NCBI GenBank assembly: GCA_022071945.1
Contig: JAJVIN010000003.1
Coordinates: 50,328 to 114,327, forward strand
Source of the DNA: Thermoanaerobaculia bacterium
GTDB lineage: Bacteria; Acidobacteriota; Thermoanaerobaculia; UBA5066
Direction: 5' to 3'
DNA length: 64,000 nucleotides
The position numbers were made by a program, and so were the translations under genes. The notes beneath the pieces were generated by a model. The model was not told where the DNA came from. It did not search any database and saw nothing but the letters and a program-made list of their open reading frames with translations. Positions 52,404-61,204 of the stretch are shown here, piece after piece. Each line of letters starts with the position of its first letter. Position 1 is the stretch's first letter.

Positions 52404-53993
52404 ATGCCCCGCTTGGCCCTAATGCGTCGATCCGGCGTTCCGGCCCGGGGGATACCTCTCGGATGGCGGCTTGGCCTGACCACGGCCGTCATCGTCACGC
52501 TGGTCTTCGGCTCGCTGACGGCGATTCTTCAAAAACGCGACCTCGAGCGGAGCCGCGAGGCTCGCGAACAGCTCCTGGCCGAGGCACTCGCCCCGCTCGC
52601 CCTCGATATCGAGTCGGCCTCGCTGTTCGAGCGGATCGAGGAGCGAATGGCCTCGTACGAGCGTGCCTACGTCGGGCGGCCGTCTGGAGGCCTGCAGATT
52701 CTCCTCCGCGACGCCTCCGGTCATGTCGTCGCCAACCCGGGCGACCAGAGGCCCGAGGAGCGCCCCGATGGCGCCCTCTATGCCAAGATGAGCGTCCGGT
52801 CCCCGCTTCTCGCGGGCGGGCTCGGCGTCCTGGAAGTTTGGCAGACGCACTGCGACTGGCAGGACCTGCAGAAACGCCGCTGGCGGGGCTGGGCCCTCTC
52901 CCTCGCCGTCGCCGCCATCTCGATCGTCCTCTCCCTCTATGCGGTTCACCATCTCCTCGTCGGCAGGCCCCTCAGGCGGCTTCTGGATGGGGTCACCCAG
53001 ATGGAGCAGGGTTACTGGTCCGGCATGGCCATTCCTCGCGGAGCCTGGGAAATGCGCTGGCTCGCCTACCGGTTCCGGAATCTCGGGGGCCAGCTCGAGG
53101 AAACCGTCCGGCGCCTTCTCGACGCGGAGCGGCGTGCCACCCTCACCGCCGGCTCACAGGCCCCGGCGCAGAACGGCCCGGCACCTCATCCCGGGACCGC
53201 CGTGGTCCATCGCTCGGAAGAGGCTTTCCGGAAGAAGACCCTCAGGCGGTATCTCCTTTCCCGGCTCAGAAGCCTGGAATCCCGCAAGCCGTCGGGCACC
53301 GCCGCTGCTGCCCTCGCCGAGGAGGTCTGGAAGGACGACGTGCCGGCAGCCGAACGGCTGGGCGACAACGCGCTGAAGATCCGTCTGGACGACGCCGCAT
53401 TCCGGATCCTCGATCCCGCCGCCTTCGAGACCGTCCAGGCCGGCCTGCAGAGCCTGGGTGCGTCGCGGAAGAAGTGGCTCCGCCATCGCGAATCCGAGCT
53501 GAAGGCGGTCCTGCGGAAAGCCGGCCTCAAACCCCGCCTCCTCCAGAGCCGCGCCAAACACGCCGCCAGCGTCTGGCGAAAGATGCAGTCGAAGGGCCTG
53601 TCCCTCGAACAGATCCACGACATCTTCGCTTTCCGGGTCATCTTCGCGACCGAACACGAGTGCTACACCGCTCTCGCCGCTCTCCACAAGGAGTTCGAAC
53701 CCGTCCTGCTGAGGTTCAAGGACTACATCGCCGAGCCGAAGCCGAACGGCTATCAGAGCCTGCACACGTGCATCCGTTCAGCGGACGGCATCATCTTCGA
53801 GGTCCAAATCCGCACGATGGACATGCACACACGCGCCGAAGGGGGCGACCCGGCGCACTGGAGATACAAGGCAGAACGCACCTTCCGGATGCCGGCCCCG
53901 CGCTGGTCGCGGCGGCTGCGGAAACGGTGGCTTCTTTCAAAATCAGCGTCCGCACCCCGTCCAGATTTCCACCAGAGCCGTATAGTTGATTGA
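52404..53993 (+). CDS. membrane-anchored (p)ppGpp synthetase: sensor-TM-HAMP-RelA/SpoT synthetase
   Basis: A 529-residue protein with unusual domain order. Residues 21-42 and 163-184 are transmembrane helices enclosing a ~120-residue extracytoplasmic sensor. A HAMP-like linker follows (185-238). The C-terminal half is the RelA/SpoT synthetase: the inter-domain helices ERLGDNALKIRLDDAAF, then SRAKHAASVWRKM, HDIFAFRVIF (Asp406, metal ligand), FKDYIAEPKPNGYQSLHT, and EVQIRT (Glu466, catalytic). The HD hydrolase domain of ordinary RSH proteins and the TGS/ACT regulatory tail are both missing. All catalytic residues needed to make (p)ppGpp appear present, so alarmone synthesis would be driven by an extracellular signal. 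Its stop overlaps the next gene's ATG (TGATG). Confidence 0.85.
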   Translation: MPRLALMRRSGVPARGIPLGWRLGLTTAVIVTLVFGSLTAILQKRDLERSREAREQLLAEALAPLALDIESASLFERIEERMASYERAYVGRPSGGLQILLRDASGHVVANPGDQRPEERPDGALYAKMSVRSPLLAGGLGVLEVWQTHCDWQDLQKRRWRGWALSLAVAAISIVLSLYAVHHLLVGRPLRRLLDGVTQMEQGYWSGMAIPRGAWEMRWLAYRFRNLGGQLEETVRRLLDAERRATLTAGSQAPAQNGPAPHPGTAVVHRSEEAFRKKTLRRYLLSRLRSLESRKPSGTAAAALAEEVWKDDVPAAERLGDNALKIRLDDAAFRILDPAAFETVQAGLQSLGASRKKWLRHRESELKAVLRKAGLKPRLLQSRAKHAASVWRKMQSKGLSLEQIHDIFAFRVIFATEHECYTALAALHKEFEPVLLRFKDYIAEPKPNGYQSLHTCIRSADGIIFEVQIRTMDMHTRAEGGDPAHWRYKAERTFRMPAPRWSRRLRKRWLLSKSASAPRPDFHQSRIVD

Positions 53994-55393
53994 TGGAAGA
54001 CATCCGGGCCGATTTCTTCGGAGCGGCGCCCCGATACCGGTTCATCGGAACCCTCGGGCGGGGCGGGATGAGCGTCGTCTTTCACGCGGAGGACGTCGAG
54101 CTCTCCTCCGAGGTCGCCATCAAGGTCCTCCTGGCGCGCGACGAGATCGCTTGGGGGGACACCCTCGAACGGCTGAAGCTCGAGACCAAGATCAACTGGA
54201 AGATCCGCCACCCCAACGTCGCGCGCGTCTTCGACCTCGGGCGGGCCGGAGACTTCTCGTACCTGACGATGGAGTACATCCCGGGCGAGGATCTCGCGCG
54301 CATCCTGGAGTCGCGGGGCTCCCTCCCCGCCCGGGAGGCCGTTCCCATCCTTCGCCAGATTGCTCTCGGCGTCGGGGCCGCCCACAAGCTCGGGTTCGTC
54401 CACCGGGACCTCAAGCCCTCCAACATCATGGTCGACCGCGCCGGAGTGGCGACCGTCCTGGACTTCGGGGTGGCCAGGGCCCTCTCGGGCCGCAGAAGAA
54501 CGGGACCCGGGATCGTGATGGGGACCCCCGCATTCCTCTCTCCGGAACAGGCATCCGGCCAGGAGGTCGGCCCTTCGAGCGACGTCTTCTCCCTCGGGAC
54601 CCTCGGCTACATGGTCTTGACGGGCTCCCTTCCCTTCACGGGCCCCCACCCGCTCGCCATCGCAACCGCCGTCATCACGGATCCCGTTCCCGAGGCCCCC
54701 CTCGAGCGTTCCGGAGTCCCTCCTCCCCTCGTCGAGATCTTGCTGCGATGCCTGAGAAAAGACCCGGCGGAGCGCTACGAGACCGCGAATCAGCTGGAGA
54801 GCGCCCTCGCCCTCCTTCCGCTGCCTCACCCCACCGTACGCGGCGTCGAGACTCTACCCGTACACCCCGTCGACGACGATGATCTCCTCTCCGTGTTCGA
54901 AGACCATCCCCGGGAGAAGCCCCGCCAGGAAGACAGACCTCGCCACGCCGTCATCACCGAGGTTCTTCCCGTCCAGGTCCCCAGCGTCCTCGTCGCCGAC
55001 GACGACCCGGTGGTGCGAACCCTCCTCCGGCACCACCTGGAAGCAGCCGGGTGCCTCGTCTTCGAGGCAAACGACGGCATCGAGGCGGTCGAGGCCACCG
55101 AGAGCGGCCCGGACCTGGTTCTCATGGACATCAAGATGCCCCGGATGGACGGTCTGGACGCAACGCGCATCATCAAGACGCGACCCGAGGCGGCGGCCCT
55201 TCCGATCATCATCATGTCCATCATCCGGGACCGGAGCCGGCTCGCCTTCGCGATCCAGTGCGGCGCGACCGAGTTCCTCCCCAAACCCCTGGACATCCCG
55301 AGGCTTCTCGAGACGATCGAGCGGGTCCTGAGCTTTCGCGGGCTCAGGCTCCCCCTGCACGCCTCGTCCGCCGGAGCCGCAGGACCGGCATGA
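53993..55393 (+). CDS. Ser/Thr kinase-receiver domain fusion
   Basis: A 466-residue cytosolic protein. Residues ~17-275 form a Hanks kinase (glycine loop LGRGGMSVVFHAED, VAIKVLL, FVHRDLKPSNIM, LDFGVAR, SPEQ). A linker of ~70 residues leads to a canonical receiver (VADDDPVVR, acceptor Asp in LVLMDIKMPRMDG, FLPKPLD). It has the same design as the protein at 19540. It starts on the last base of the (p)ppGpp synthetase gene's stop, so the two are translationally coupled; the receiver-Hpt gene follows ten bases after its stop. This gives a direct physical and regulatory link between the alarmone enzyme, a Hanks kinase and a phosphorelay. Confidence 0.88.
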   Translation: MEDIRADFFGAAPRYRFIGTLGRGGMSVVFHAEDVELSSEVAIKVLLARDEIAWGDTLERLKLETKINWKIRHPNVARVFDLGRAGDFSYLTMEYIPGEDLARILESRGSLPAREAVPILRQIALGVGAAHKLGFVHRDLKPSNIMVDRAGVATVLDFGVARALSGRRRTGPGIVMGTPAFLSPEQASGQEVGPSSDVFSLGTLGYMVLTGSLPFTGPHPLAIATAVITDPVPEAPLERSGVPPPLVEILLRCLRKDPAERYETANQLESALALLPLPHPTVRGVETLPVHPVDDDDLLSVFEDHPREKPRQEDRPRHAVITEVLPVQVPSVLVADDDPVVRTLLRHHLEAAGCLVFEANDGIEAVEATESGPDLVLMDIKMPRMDGLDATRIIKTRPEAAALPIIIMSIIRDRSRLAFAIQCGATEFLPKPLDIPRLLETIERVLSFRGLRLPLHASSAGAAGPA

Positions 55394-55402
55394 GGGTATC
55401 GA

Positions 55403-56191
55403 GTGAGAGTTCTTTTCGTTCTTGACGATCCCGCGCTCGAGTCCCTGCTCGAACAACAAGTTCACTCCCTGGGGTTCGAGACGGAAGTCGCCGATCCAGA
55501 CGGCTTCGCTCCCGCGCCGGGCCTCGCAGAAAACCACGAGGCCGTCTTTGTCGGAGGCGCCGCCCCGCAGCCCTCACACTTCGACGCCGTAAGAGACCTC
55601 ACGCGTTCGCGCCGTGACGATCTCCCCGTCGTCATCCTGGTCACGCGCCGGCCGGCCTCCGAAGAGGACTTCGAACGAGGAGAAGCCGCGCGCGTGGATG
55701 GCTGGCTCGAGCCTCCCTTCACGGCCGCTCGGGTCACCTCGGTTTTGAAGGAAGCCGGAGAGAGGCTCGCGCAGCGGGAGCGGGAGCGCGAAAGGACCGG
55801 TTCCGGGCACCTGCTGGCAGAGATCCGTTCGGCAGTCGCGGGCCTTCCCCCCGAGGTGACCGGCATCCTGGTCCGCTCCTTCGTGTCGGACACCGGATCG
55901 ATGGTGGGCGAGATCGGCCCGGCCGCCCGGCGCGAGGACATCGCCCGGCTCAAGTTCGTCTGCCACAAGATCGCGGGCGCGAGCGCCACGCTCGGCGCCA
56001 AGAACCTGGCGGCGCTCTGCCGTCAGGTCGAGTACGGCGCCACTGCCGATACCGTCGCGCTCGCCGTGGCTCTCCTGCCAGGGATCGAGTCTGCCTACCG
56101 GGAAGCCCTCGCCTGCCTCGATCGGGCCGTCCCCAAAGGCGACGGCATCACCGGCGAGAGAAACGACAAGGGGGGCACGACCCTCTCGTAG
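55403..56191 (+). CDS. degenerate receiver plus Hpt domain protein
   Basis: A 262-residue protein starting at GTG 55403. The N-terminal ~115 residues have the receiver fold pattern (RVLFVLDDPALESLLEQQ, then a strand LPVVILVTRRP) but the phospho-acceptor position is replaced (EAVFVGGAAP), so it is a pseudo-receiver. After a charged helix (RLAQRERERERTG), residues ~140-240 form an Hpt domain with the phospho-His in FVCHKIAGASATLGA. It could relay phosphate between the hybrid histidine kinase downstream and the receiver of the kinase upstream. It ends beside a REPIN-like repeat. Confidence 0.75.
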   Translation: MRVLFVLDDPALESLLEQQVHSLGFETEVADPDGFAPAPGLAENHEAVFVGGAAPQPSHFDAVRDLTRSRRDDLPVVILVTRRPASEEDFERGEAARVDGWLEPPFTAARVTSVLKEAGERLAQRERERERTGSGHLLAEIRSAVAGLPPEVTGILVRSFVSDTGSMVGEIGPAARREDIARLKFVCHKIAGASATLGAKNLAALCRQVEYGATADTVALAVALLPGIESAYREALACLDRAVPKGDGITGERNDKGGTTLS

Positions 56192-56223
56192 AAGCAGAAA
56201 CGCCTGTCCCTTGTTCCCCTGTT

Positions 56224-56365
56224 GCCTCCCCTTGCGAAGGGGAGGCCGGGCCCGCAGGCCCGGGAGGGGTTAACGCCGGTTCTGGTTGGAGGGGCCGGAG
56301 CGTTCGAAAAACCCCGGTGGACCCCTCCGGCGCTGAAGCGCCGCCTCCCCTTCGAAAGGGGAGGC
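56224..56365. repeat. REPIN-like composite inverted repeat
   Basis: Both ends carry the same 23-bp hairpin: GCCTCCCCTT-NNN-AAGGGGAGGC at 56224-56246 and at 56343-56365. Just inside are CGGGCC-CGCA-GGCCCG (56247-56262) and CGGCGC-TGAA-GCGCCG (56328-56343), and then GGAGGGGT (56263-56270) facing ACCCCTCC (56321-56328). The nested symmetry matches two REP sequences in inverted orientation, a structure mobilised by RAYT transposases, none of which is in this window. Confidence 0.65.
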
Positions 56366-56576
56366 ACCGGGGACCGGGGGCGGCACCGAAGCTCGCCGCA
56401 CGCCTGCCACGAGCGCGTGAGCCGCGAGATCCGCCGGGATCCAAAGAGTCCCGGAGGTTTCTCTACGACAGCGATTCCGAATAAGCGCGGCAGACACGGC
56501 CGAAGACGATTCTCGGGGCTACGAAGCGGCGGCCCTTCGGGCCTCGGGCGGGAAGTCCCCTTCAGGGGGCGCGGTT

Positions 56577-56608
56577 AAGCAGCCCGGCGAATCATCGCCG
56601 GGCTGCTT
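56577..56608. terminator. strong bidirectional hairpin terminator
   Basis: A perfect 14-bp stem (AAGCAGCCCGGCGA, 56577-56590; TCGCCGGGCTGCTT, 56595-56608) with loop ATCA, downstream of the minus-strand hybrid kinase and also after the plus-strand receiver-Hpt gene. A-rich/T-rich stem ends help termination in both directions. Confidence 0.75.
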
Positions 56609-56659
56609 GCCGTACGGCAGTCAGGAACAAATACGATTGCTCTTCCAGGCTCTCGCCCG

Positions 56660-59600
56660 TCAGCTTCGAGAGGGGCCCGGGGCCATCAGCCTGTGGATCT
56701 TGGCGGACAGACCTCCGAGCGAGAACGGTTTCTGGATGAACTCCGCGTCGGACCCTTCTTCGCTCCCCTCTTCCATGAGGTCCGACGGGTACCCGGACAT
56801 CAGGAGAACGGGAAGGCCCGGACGCATCTCTGCAATGCGGGTTTTCAGGACTGGCCCGCTCATGCCGGGCATGACGACGTCCGAGAGCACAAGGTCGATC
56901 GGCTGGTCCAACTTCCCGCAGTGCTCCAGGGCTTCCTCTGGTCCGGCCGCGACCAGGACCGAATAGCCCAGGGCCTTCAGCATCGAGGCCGCCACGTTTC
57001 TCACGCCGGCCTCGTCTTCCACGAGGAGCACGGTCGCGCGCCGGACGTCTGTCTCGGCCTCGCCCGCGCCGGAAATGTCCTCGGCGGCCTCCGTCGACCG
57101 CGGAAAGTAGATCTTGAAGGTCGCTCCGAGGCCAGGCTGACTCTCCACCTCGATGAACCCGCGAGCCTGTTCGACGACGCCGTAGACCGTCGCCAATCCA
57201 AGGCCCGTTCCCTGTCCCAGCCGTTTCGTTGTGAAGAAGGGCTCGAAGATCCGCGGCAGCGTCTCGGCATCGATCCCGGCCCCGTCATCCGACACGGCCA
57301 GCACGACGAAGTCGCCGGGTTCCGCCCCGGCCGGGGATCCCGGCGGGATCGTTGCAACCGCCACGTTCGAAGTCCGCATCCAGAGAGTCCCTCCCCTGGG
57401 CATCGCCTCCCGGGAATTGACGGCCAGGTTCAGGATGATCTGGTCGATCTGGCCCGGGTCACACCGGATGGGCGAGAGGTCCGGAGCGAGCTCGAAGACG
57501 AGCTTCACGTCCTCCCCCACCAGTCTCAGAAGCGTTGTTTCGAGGCCCCGAACTGAACGGTTCAGGTCCAGCACCCTCGGGGTCGTCGTCTGCTGGCGCG
57601 AGAAGGCGAGGAGCTGCCTCGTGATGTGGCGGGAACGTTCCGCGGCCCCTTCAATTTCCAACACGTAGCGGTAGAGCGGGTCTTCGCGGACGAGGGATCG
57701 CTTGATCAGGGCCGTCCCGCCGATGATGACGGTCAGGATGTTGTTGAAGTCGTGGGCAATGCCTCCGGCCAGGCGGCCAATGGCCTCCATGCGCTGCGCC
57801 TGGGCGAGCCGCTTCTCGAGCTCGGTACGGGTCCGCTCGGCCTTCTTCAGCTCGGTGACATCACGAGCCATGTGAACGGATCCGGTCACCGCGCCTTTTT
57901 CGTCCCTGAGGGGCGACGCACTCAGGATGAACCACCCTCCGAGTTCCGGGAGCTCGACCTCGACCGCGTGCTCGAAGTTCTCGACGAGCAAAACCGCGCC
58001 CGGACACGGGTCGGGCGGGATTTCCCCGTCTCGCTTCGGCAAGCACAACTTCCCGATCGCCTGCTCGGGTGCGATGCCGAGCCTTTCGCACATCGCGCGG
58101 TTGATCCGCCGGATCCGGCGTTCGCCGTCGAGAAGACAGACAAGGTCCGGGACGGCATCGAAGGTCCGCTCCCACTCGATGGCGGACCGCTCGAGTTCCT
58201 GCTCTGTCCGCTTTCTCTCGGTGATGTCCTGCACGTACCCGCGGTAGTGCGTGATCGTTCCCCCCTCCGCCCGCTCGATCACCGTGAAGTCGTGGATCCA
58301 CCGGTACTGACCATCCCCTCGCCTCAACCTGTACTCCTGCTCGAAGAAGGGGACTCCCGAGAGCGAGTGAGCGGCCACCTCGCCGGCAACCCGCGAGAGG
58401 TCATCGGGATGCAAGAGGCTCGCGTACGACACCCGGCCGCTCATGAAGTCCTCGGCACGGTGTCCCAGCTGGCCGAGCGAGTTCGGCGACGCGTAGACGA
58501 CGGGCCATCCCTCCTCGGCCCGCCAGTGAAAAACGACGACCGGGCCGCCCACGAAGAGCCGGCGCTCGGCCAAGACAGCTTCTTCCGCTCTCTTTCGGTC
58601 CGTCGTGTCCCGGCCCTCCGGAAGGAGAAGGACGACGCGGCCCGATTCGTCCCGGATCGGCAGGATCGAGAACTCGACCATGTGGGGCTGGCCAGCGGCA
58701 TCCAGGTGGATCGCTTCCGAGCGGACGATCTGGCCTTCGCGGGCTCCCTCCACCGCTTTCTTCACCCGCTCCTGCATTTCGGGCGAGTGATTCCACCAGG
58801 GCGTGTTCCAGAAGAGCTTCCCCGCGACCTGCGGAAGAGTCGCACCGATGAAATCGAGGGCCGACCTATTGGCCTCGATGAGGGTTCCATCGGGCCGAAG
58901 CAGACCCAGAAACTGGAAGGTGTTGTCGAAGATCGCGCGGAGCTGCTGATTGACGGCGTGAAGTTCTGCCGTCTGGTGGCGGACGGTCTGCCGCAGCTTG
59001 CGGTTGAAGAACCCGAGCACGGCGGCGCCCGACGCCGCCAGCAGGATGACGAGGCCGGCCAGAAAGCCCGCACGGCGAAACCAGCCGGTGCTCCGTTCTT
59101 CCTTGTTTCGGTAGAGGAACCCCTCGAGCGGGACGTTCGCTCGCAGGAGCCCGAGCTGAACGAACGCATCCGAGATCTGGCTCCACCGGTCCGGATTCAT
59201 GTGGCCGATCTCCACGAACTCGGGAAGCATCAGCGACCGCATCACCTCGGCCTCGTAGGTGAGCTGATCTCGCGTCAAACGGCCCGGAAACCGCTCCACG
59301 ATGAGGTCGATCAGCTCTTCCGGGTGCGCCATGGCGTATCGCCATCCCCGCAGGCTCGCCTCGCGAAAGGCCTCCACGCGCTCCGGGTGCGTCCGGATTT
59401 CCTCTTCCACGGTGAAAAGGCAGTCCCCGTAGAAGTCGATCCCGTGGTTGACGGGCTTGAAGAGCGCGTAGGAGATGTCCTTCTGCGCCAGGATGAAGGG
59501 CGCGTCCGTCAAGTAGCAGGCCCTCGCCACGACGCGCCCCTCGACGAGGTCGCTCATGTTCGCATCGGCCTGCCGGATCTCGATCTTGTCGAGCCCGACA

Positions 59601-60169
59601 CCGGCCTTGCGCAGCATCGCCCGGACCGTCAGAACACCCGGAGTGGAAAGCGAAACGGGCTTGCCAGCGAGGTCCGATAAGGCTTCGACGCCGGAGTCAC
59701 GCCTGACGACGAGGACTTCCGGAGAATGCTGGAAGACGGCCGCCAGCACCACCACCGGTTTCCCATTCGCCCGTTCGATCAGAAGGCTCGGGTCCGCCAC
59801 GCCGTACAGGGCCCGCCCCGAAACCACTTCCTCGGCGAAGTACATCCCGGGCCCGCCCTCCAGGAGCTTCACCTCGAGACCGGCTTCGCGGTAGAAGCCC
59901 TTCTCGATCGCGGCGTAGTACCCAGCGAACTGAAACTGATGCCTCCACTTCAGCTGGACGGAAACGGTCCCTTTCGAGGCCGCCTGCGCGGCGTGCCGGG
60001 GGAATCCGGCAGCGGCAGAGACGAGAAGAAGGACTCCCACGAGGCAGATCCAAAGGCGCGAGCGCGTTCGGTTCTCGTCCTGTCGGGAAGGGGGCAGCGC
60101 CCCGCACACTCGGGCGGTGCCAGCCGCTCCTTTGCGAGCGGAAGCCTTGGAAGCCGTCGTGCGTGACAA
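56660..60169 (-). CDS. hybrid histidine kinase with NMT1 substrate-binding sensor and three PAS domains
   Basis: A 1169-residue sensor. After a signal-like hydrophobic stretch (LWICLVGVLLLVSAAAG) an NMT1/ThiY-type periplasmic binding domain begins (VSVQLKWRHQFQFAGYYAAIEKGFYREAGLEV, residues ~68-330), so the ligand may be a thiamine-pyrimidine-like molecule. A transmembrane helix (~365-385) leads to three PAS domains (~410-780), HisKA with phospho-His in AGGIAHDFNNIL (~810), HATPase (NxxxN in NLAVNSREA, DDGAGI, GLGLA), and a C-terminal receiver (LVEDEAGVR, LVLSDVVMPGMSG). The start is uncertain: TTG 60169 gives the longest form, while GTG 60109 gives a cleaner signal peptide. It follows the LysR gene after 14 bp. 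Confidence 0.88.
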   Translation of the reverse strand: MSRTTASKASARKGAAGTARVCGALPPSRQDENRTRSRLWICLVGVLLLVSAAAGFPRHAAQAASKGTVSVQLKWRHQFQFAGYYAAIEKGFYREAGLEVKLLEGGPGMYFAEEVVSGRALYGVADPSLLIERANGKPVVVLAAVFQHSPEVLVVRRDSGVEALSDLAGKPVSLSTPGVLTVRAMLRKAGVGLDKIEIRQADANMSDLVEGRVVARACYLTDAPFILAQKDISYALFKPVNHGIDFYGDCLFTVEEEIRTHPERVEAFREASLRGWRYAMAHPEELIDLIVERFPGRLTRDQLTYEAEVMRSLMLPEFVEIGHMNPDRWSQISDAFVQLGLLRANVPLEGFLYRNKEERSTGWFRRAGFLAGLVILLAASGAAVLGFFNRKLRQTVRHQTAELHAVNQQLRAIFDNTFQFLGLLRPDGTLIEANRSALDFIGATLPQVAGKLFWNTPWWNHSPEMQERVKKAVEGAREGQIVRSEAIHLDAAGQPHMVEFSILPIRDESGRVVLLLPEGRDTTDRKRAEEAVLAERRLFVGGPVVVFHWRAEEGWPVVYASPNSLGQLGHRAEDFMSGRVSYASLLHPDDLSRVAGEVAAHSLSGVPFFEQEYRLRRGDGQYRWIHDFTVIERAEGGTITHYRGYVQDITERKRTEQELERSAIEWERTFDAVPDLVCLLDGERRIRRINRAMCERLGIAPEQAIGKLCLPKRDGEIPPDPCPGAVLLVENFEHAVEVELPELGGWFILSASPLRDEKGAVTGSVHMARDVTELKKAERTRTELEKRLAQAQRMEAIGRLAGGIAHDFNNILTVIIGGTALIKRSLVREDPLYRYVLEIEGAAERSRHITRQLLAFSRQQTTTPRVLDLNRSVRGLETTLLRLVGEDVKLVFELAPDLSPIRCDPGQIDQIILNLAVNSREAMPRGGTLWMRTSNVAVATIPPGSPAGAEPGDFVVLAVSDDGAGIDAETLPRIFEPFFTTKRLGQGTGLGLATVYGVVEQARGFIEVESQPGLGATFKIYFPRSTEAAEDISGAGEAETDVRRATVLLVEDEAGVRNVAASMLKALGYSVLVAAGPEEALEHCGKLDQPIDLVLSDVVMPGMSGPVLKTRIAEMRPGLPVLLMSGYPSDLMEEGSEEGSDAEFIQKPFSLGGLSAKIHRLMAPGPSRS

Positions 60170-60183
60170 CTGTCAGAATCGTA

Positions 60184-61146
60184 TCAGGGCGCCTTCCCCT
60201 GGGGATCCCCCCGGTCCTCCTCTCCTTGCCGGAACTCGCTTCGGGCGAGACTTCTCCGGATCTCCTCCCGGAGCCACAGGATGGCCGGATCCCCGTCCCG
60301 GCTCGCGTGCCAGAAGAGATGGACCTCGACTCCCGCGATGGCGACGGGCAGGTCGAAGACGGAGAGCGGAGGACGGTTCCCGGACCTCGGCGCGAACGAC
60401 CGCGGAATCGTCAACACGAGGTCCGAGTTCGCCACGATCCGAAACGCCGTCGCGTACCTCTGACACCTCACCGCAACCCGCCGTTCCAACCCCTCCATCA
60501 CGAGGCCGAAGTCCTCCAGGACGGGCCCCGTCCGGCGCGACGACACCGCCACGTGTCCGAGGGAGAAGTAAGTGTCCCGGTCCATTTGCCTGTGTTCCGG
60601 ACCAGTCACGACACAGTAGGAATCGGTGAAGAGCCGGGCGTGAGACACGTCCTCGGGAGCGATGTGCGCGACATCCAGGGCCGCGTCGATCCGGCCGGAA
60701 GCAAGATCCGCCCTCAGTCTCGCCCGATCGAGGCGAGACGCCACCAGGCGCGATCCGGGAGCCACCCGGCTCAGGCGTTCGTAGAGTTCCGGGATGACGG
60801 CCGGCTCCAGCTCGTCGGGAATCCCGACAGCGACCCTCTTCAGATCCCTGGCGGGATCGAATCCCAGGTCCCTCACCACCGCCCTCTCGAGCGTCTCGAG
60901 AGCCTGCCGCACCGGGGACGCGAGCTGAATGGCCCGCGGAGTCGGCTCGACACCACGTCCCTGACGGAAGAACAGGGGATCTCCGAGCTTTCTCCGCAGG
61001 CGGGCGAGAGCATGGCTGATCGCGGACTGCGTCAGGGACAGAACGCCGGCGGCCCTGGCGAGGCTCCGCTCGCGATAGACGACGTCGAAGACCCGGAAGA
61101 GATTCAGATCGAGCTGGTCCAGCAACCTGGCATGAGCGTCGTTCAT
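60184..61146 (-). CDS. LysR-family transcriptional regulator
   Basis: A 320-residue LysR activator/repressor. The helix-turn-helix is LNLFRVFDVVYRERSLARAAGVLSLTQSAISHALARLR (residues 14-50), typical of the NodD/LinR subgroup; the periplasmic-binding-like effector domain follows (AVGIPDELEPAVIPELYERL). It is divergent from the acyl-CoA dehydrogenase operon, 58 bp away, and is most likely that operon's regulator. It also lies 14 bp upstream of the hybrid kinase on its own strand. Confidence 0.88.
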   Translation of the reverse strand: MNDAHARLLDQLDLNLFRVFDVVYRERSLARAAGVLSLTQSAISHALARLRRKLGDPLFFRQGRGVEPTPRAIQLASPVRQALETLERAVVRDLGFDPARDLKRVAVGIPDELEPAVIPELYERLSRVAPGSRLVASRLDRARLRADLASGRIDAALDVAHIAPEDVSHARLFTDSYCVVTGPEHRQMDRDTYFSLGHVAVSSRRTGPVLEDFGLVMEGLERRVAVRCQRYATAFRIVANSDLVLTIPRSFAPRSGNRPPLSVFDLPVAIAGVEVHLFWHASRDGDPAILWLREEIRRSLARSEFRQGEEDRGDPQGKAP

Positions 61147-61169
61147 GATTCTGGATGCAAACTCTTCAC

Positions 61170-61198
61170 TTGCTTCATCATAGATCCGTCCCTAGATT
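61170..61198 (+). promoter_or_regulatory. candidate promoter of the acyl-CoA dehydrogenase operon
   Basis: TTGCTT at 61170-61175 and TAGATT at 61193-61198 with 17 bp spacing lie inside the 58-bp LysR divergent gap. The -10 ends six bases before ATG 61205, so the transcript would be leaderless or nearly so. The short gap would put a LysR site over both promoters. Confidence 0.42.
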
Positions 61199-61204
61199 TG
61201 CGGA

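Larger units (their letters stand above)
56192..56659. other. intergenic region with composite palindrome and terminator
   Basis: A 468-bp gap between convergent genes. It holds a 142-bp REPIN-like element (56224-56365), about 200 bp of unremarkable sequence, and a strong hairpin (56577-56608). No convincing coding frame was seen. Confidence 0.5.
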
